Assembly (NCBI GenBank): GCA_015680685.1 | Contig: MNCI01027357.1 | Span: forward strand, 247,629-268,492 | Direction of reading: 5' to 3' | Source: Gnetum montanum | Taxonomy: Eukaryota; Streptophyta; Gnetopsida; Gnetales; Gnetaceae | DNA: 20,864 nucleotides | Part shown: positions 19,911 to 20,864 of the stretch, piece after piece | How the letters are laid out: each line of letters opens with the position of its first letter | How positions within the stretch are numbered: the stretch's first letter is position 1 | Position numbers and translations under genes: made by a program | The notes under the pieces: model-generated | The model's database searches: none | What the model was told of the DNA's origin: nothing | The model's input: only the letters and a program-made list of their open reading frames with translations

Positions 19911-20020
19911 TGATGAGTGGCGAGGTACCCCTACACTCAACCATACGAAANTGATATCGCAGGAGAAGACGCGATATCGCGTACGTGATATCGTGGCCTA
20001 GTGTAAACCGCGTCTCATCA
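19911..20020. mobile_element. Young insertion in old gag: TG...CA ends, 7-bp terminal inverted repeats, 5-bp target duplication
   Basis: On the plus strand the order is ATCGG (19906-19910), TGATGAG (19911-19917), CpG-rich DNA, CTCATCA (20014-20020), ATCGG (20021-20025). The ends are perfect 7-bp inverted repeats beginning TG and ending CA, and the 5-bp flanks are identical, as for LTR-type insertions. Removing one unit plus one flank joins the two halves of the gag core in the same frame, at the expected residues. An N at 19951 lies inside, so the 110 bp may be the two outer ends of a longer element. A longer direct repeat ATCGGTGA allows an alternative 8-bp duplication, as in hAT elements. 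Confidence 0.8.
19951..19951. other. Single undetermined base inside the young insertion
   Basis: By analogy with the two Ns at 8401 and 8702, which coincide with a join, this N probably marks a gap of unknown size. If so, most of the inserted element is missing from the assembly. Confidence 0.5.
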
Positions 20021-20864
20021 ATCGGTGAATGGATTCTAGTTCTAAGGATCGATACTTGCTTTCAACTTCCTTGATGAGTGTCCTTGGAAATAGCTTTAAC
20101 TTTTACCATTCATTTTCTATGTTCTATAAGGCATAGATATCATGAAAAGCTTGAAGATGATTTTGTGAATCTAAATTATATCCACCCTTGAACTTGGGGA
20201 TATTGTTCATATCCAACCTCTTGATTCAACTATCTTTCAAGTACCTTATTAGAATTCTAACTACCCCTAAAATGTTCAACATGTTTATGGTAGCCAACAA
20301 AGGCTCATTAGAGTCATGACAATATTTGTGGCCCTTGTCATGGCCACTATGTCTATGATGAGTACTACTATGCCTTCTTTCTCGATGATGCTTCTCCTCT
20401 TGTGGTTATCCTTTCCCCTATACTTGATCATCCTAGTAGGATTTGTGTTCATTCCTATCCTGCTATTCATTTCCATCCTAAGCTTATCTTTTTCTTCTTT
20501 TGTCTCAGCTTCTCTTCCACCTATCAAAATTTGAGGATGAAGATGAAGAGAATGATGAGAATGAGGAAGAAGAAGAACTAGCACAATGTCTACTAGTTCT
20601 TATCCTTTGGTCCCTACCCCAATTAGCTTACCTTTCTTTGTCTTTGTGCTTGTCATTATCCTTACCTTTAAATGAGTGGCTACGATTGTTGTTTTTTGAG
20701 GATCCCTAATATTGAGAACCAACCTTTTCCTCATGTAGGTTATCCATAGTTGATTGCAACCTTTGAATAAGGGTCTTCTCATCATAGAAAGGAGATGAAT
20801 CTATGTATTGGAATTGGCTTGAAAAAGAAGTCCTCACCTTCATTATGCTACTAAGAGAATAATT

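Larger units (their letters stand above)
18431..20864 (-). pseudogene. gag: gag remnant of the second gypsy element, split by a young insertion and cut by the right edge
   Basis: The N-terminal part (20640-20290, minus strand) is Ser-rich then Arg/His/Lys-rich (EEKHHREERHSSTHHRHSGH). The gag core follows: NNIPKFKGGYNLDS (about 20205), HLQAFHDIYAL, LKLFPRTLIKEVESKYRSLE (about 20110-20050). Then comes the insertion at 19911-20020, and the frame resumes as STMLELFNDKYQMYSRVSN (about 19905-19850). A coiled-coil-like, Lys/Glu-rich segment lies at about 19650-19300. The end (18928-18540) is Pro/Ser-rich (FHPPLHPSTPTPQPTTPLSP). Stops and shifts are frequent. No zinc knuckle was found. The start codon, if present, is not identifiable and may be outside the window. 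Confidence 0.8.

Noticed and set aside
20316-20534. Plus-strand 72-codon hydrophobic ORF
   Set aside because: It is the antisense of the Arg/His-rich gag N-terminus on the minus strand.

Overview
The window looks like plant nuclear intergenic DNA made almost wholly of LTR-retrotransposon sequence. All recognisable coding remnants are Ty3/gypsy-type or associated plant-TE coding sequence, nearly all on the minus strand. I see no intact host gene, rRNA, complete tRNA or CRISPR. The plant assignment rests on the Athila/Tat-like pol sequence, plant-type gag zinc motif, plant-type TATA boxes and decay dominated by C-to-T changes (CAG to TAG, CAA to TAA, CGA to TGA). A large, slowly purged genome such as a gymnosperm is possible, but the sequence does not prove it.

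Layout from left to right. (1) 1-4629 is the 5' end of a relatively young, CpG-rich gypsy element read on the minus strand. It has a 5' LTR of about 1.48 kb (3155-4629) with a TATA box and six hairpin-forming repeats in U3, a tRNA-type primer binding site (3121-3148), and a gag-pol frame from 2909 running off the left edge. That frame has three in-frame stops and no frameshift. (2) From 4630 the DNA turns abruptly AT-rich and CpG-poor. The young LTR breaks into an older coding remnant (4630-5165). (3) 7450-8950 holds scraps of an old gypsy pol: an RT fragment and an integrase. They are joined through a 300-bp segment bounded by single Ns, 187 bp of which is a perfect inverted copy of its left neighbour, most likely a scaffolding error. 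(4) 10174-12925 is a decayed reading frame of about 900 codons, with a region resembling plant transposon-associated proteins and a long glutamine-rich, coiled-coil-like tail. A TATA box and TGCATCAATGCA-type repeats lie upstream. (5) 14837-20864 is a second full-length-scale but decayed gypsy element in the order gag, protease, RT, RNase H, integrase. Its protease, RT and part of its RNase H catalytic aspartates have become asparagine. Its gag is split by a young CpG-rich insertion (19911-20020) with a 5-bp target duplication and an N inside.

Nothing here forms a working pathway: it is a nested stack of TEs of different ages. The points most worth following are the hairpin array in the young LTR, the long unrecognised ORF with its promoter repeats, and the young insertion in the old gag.
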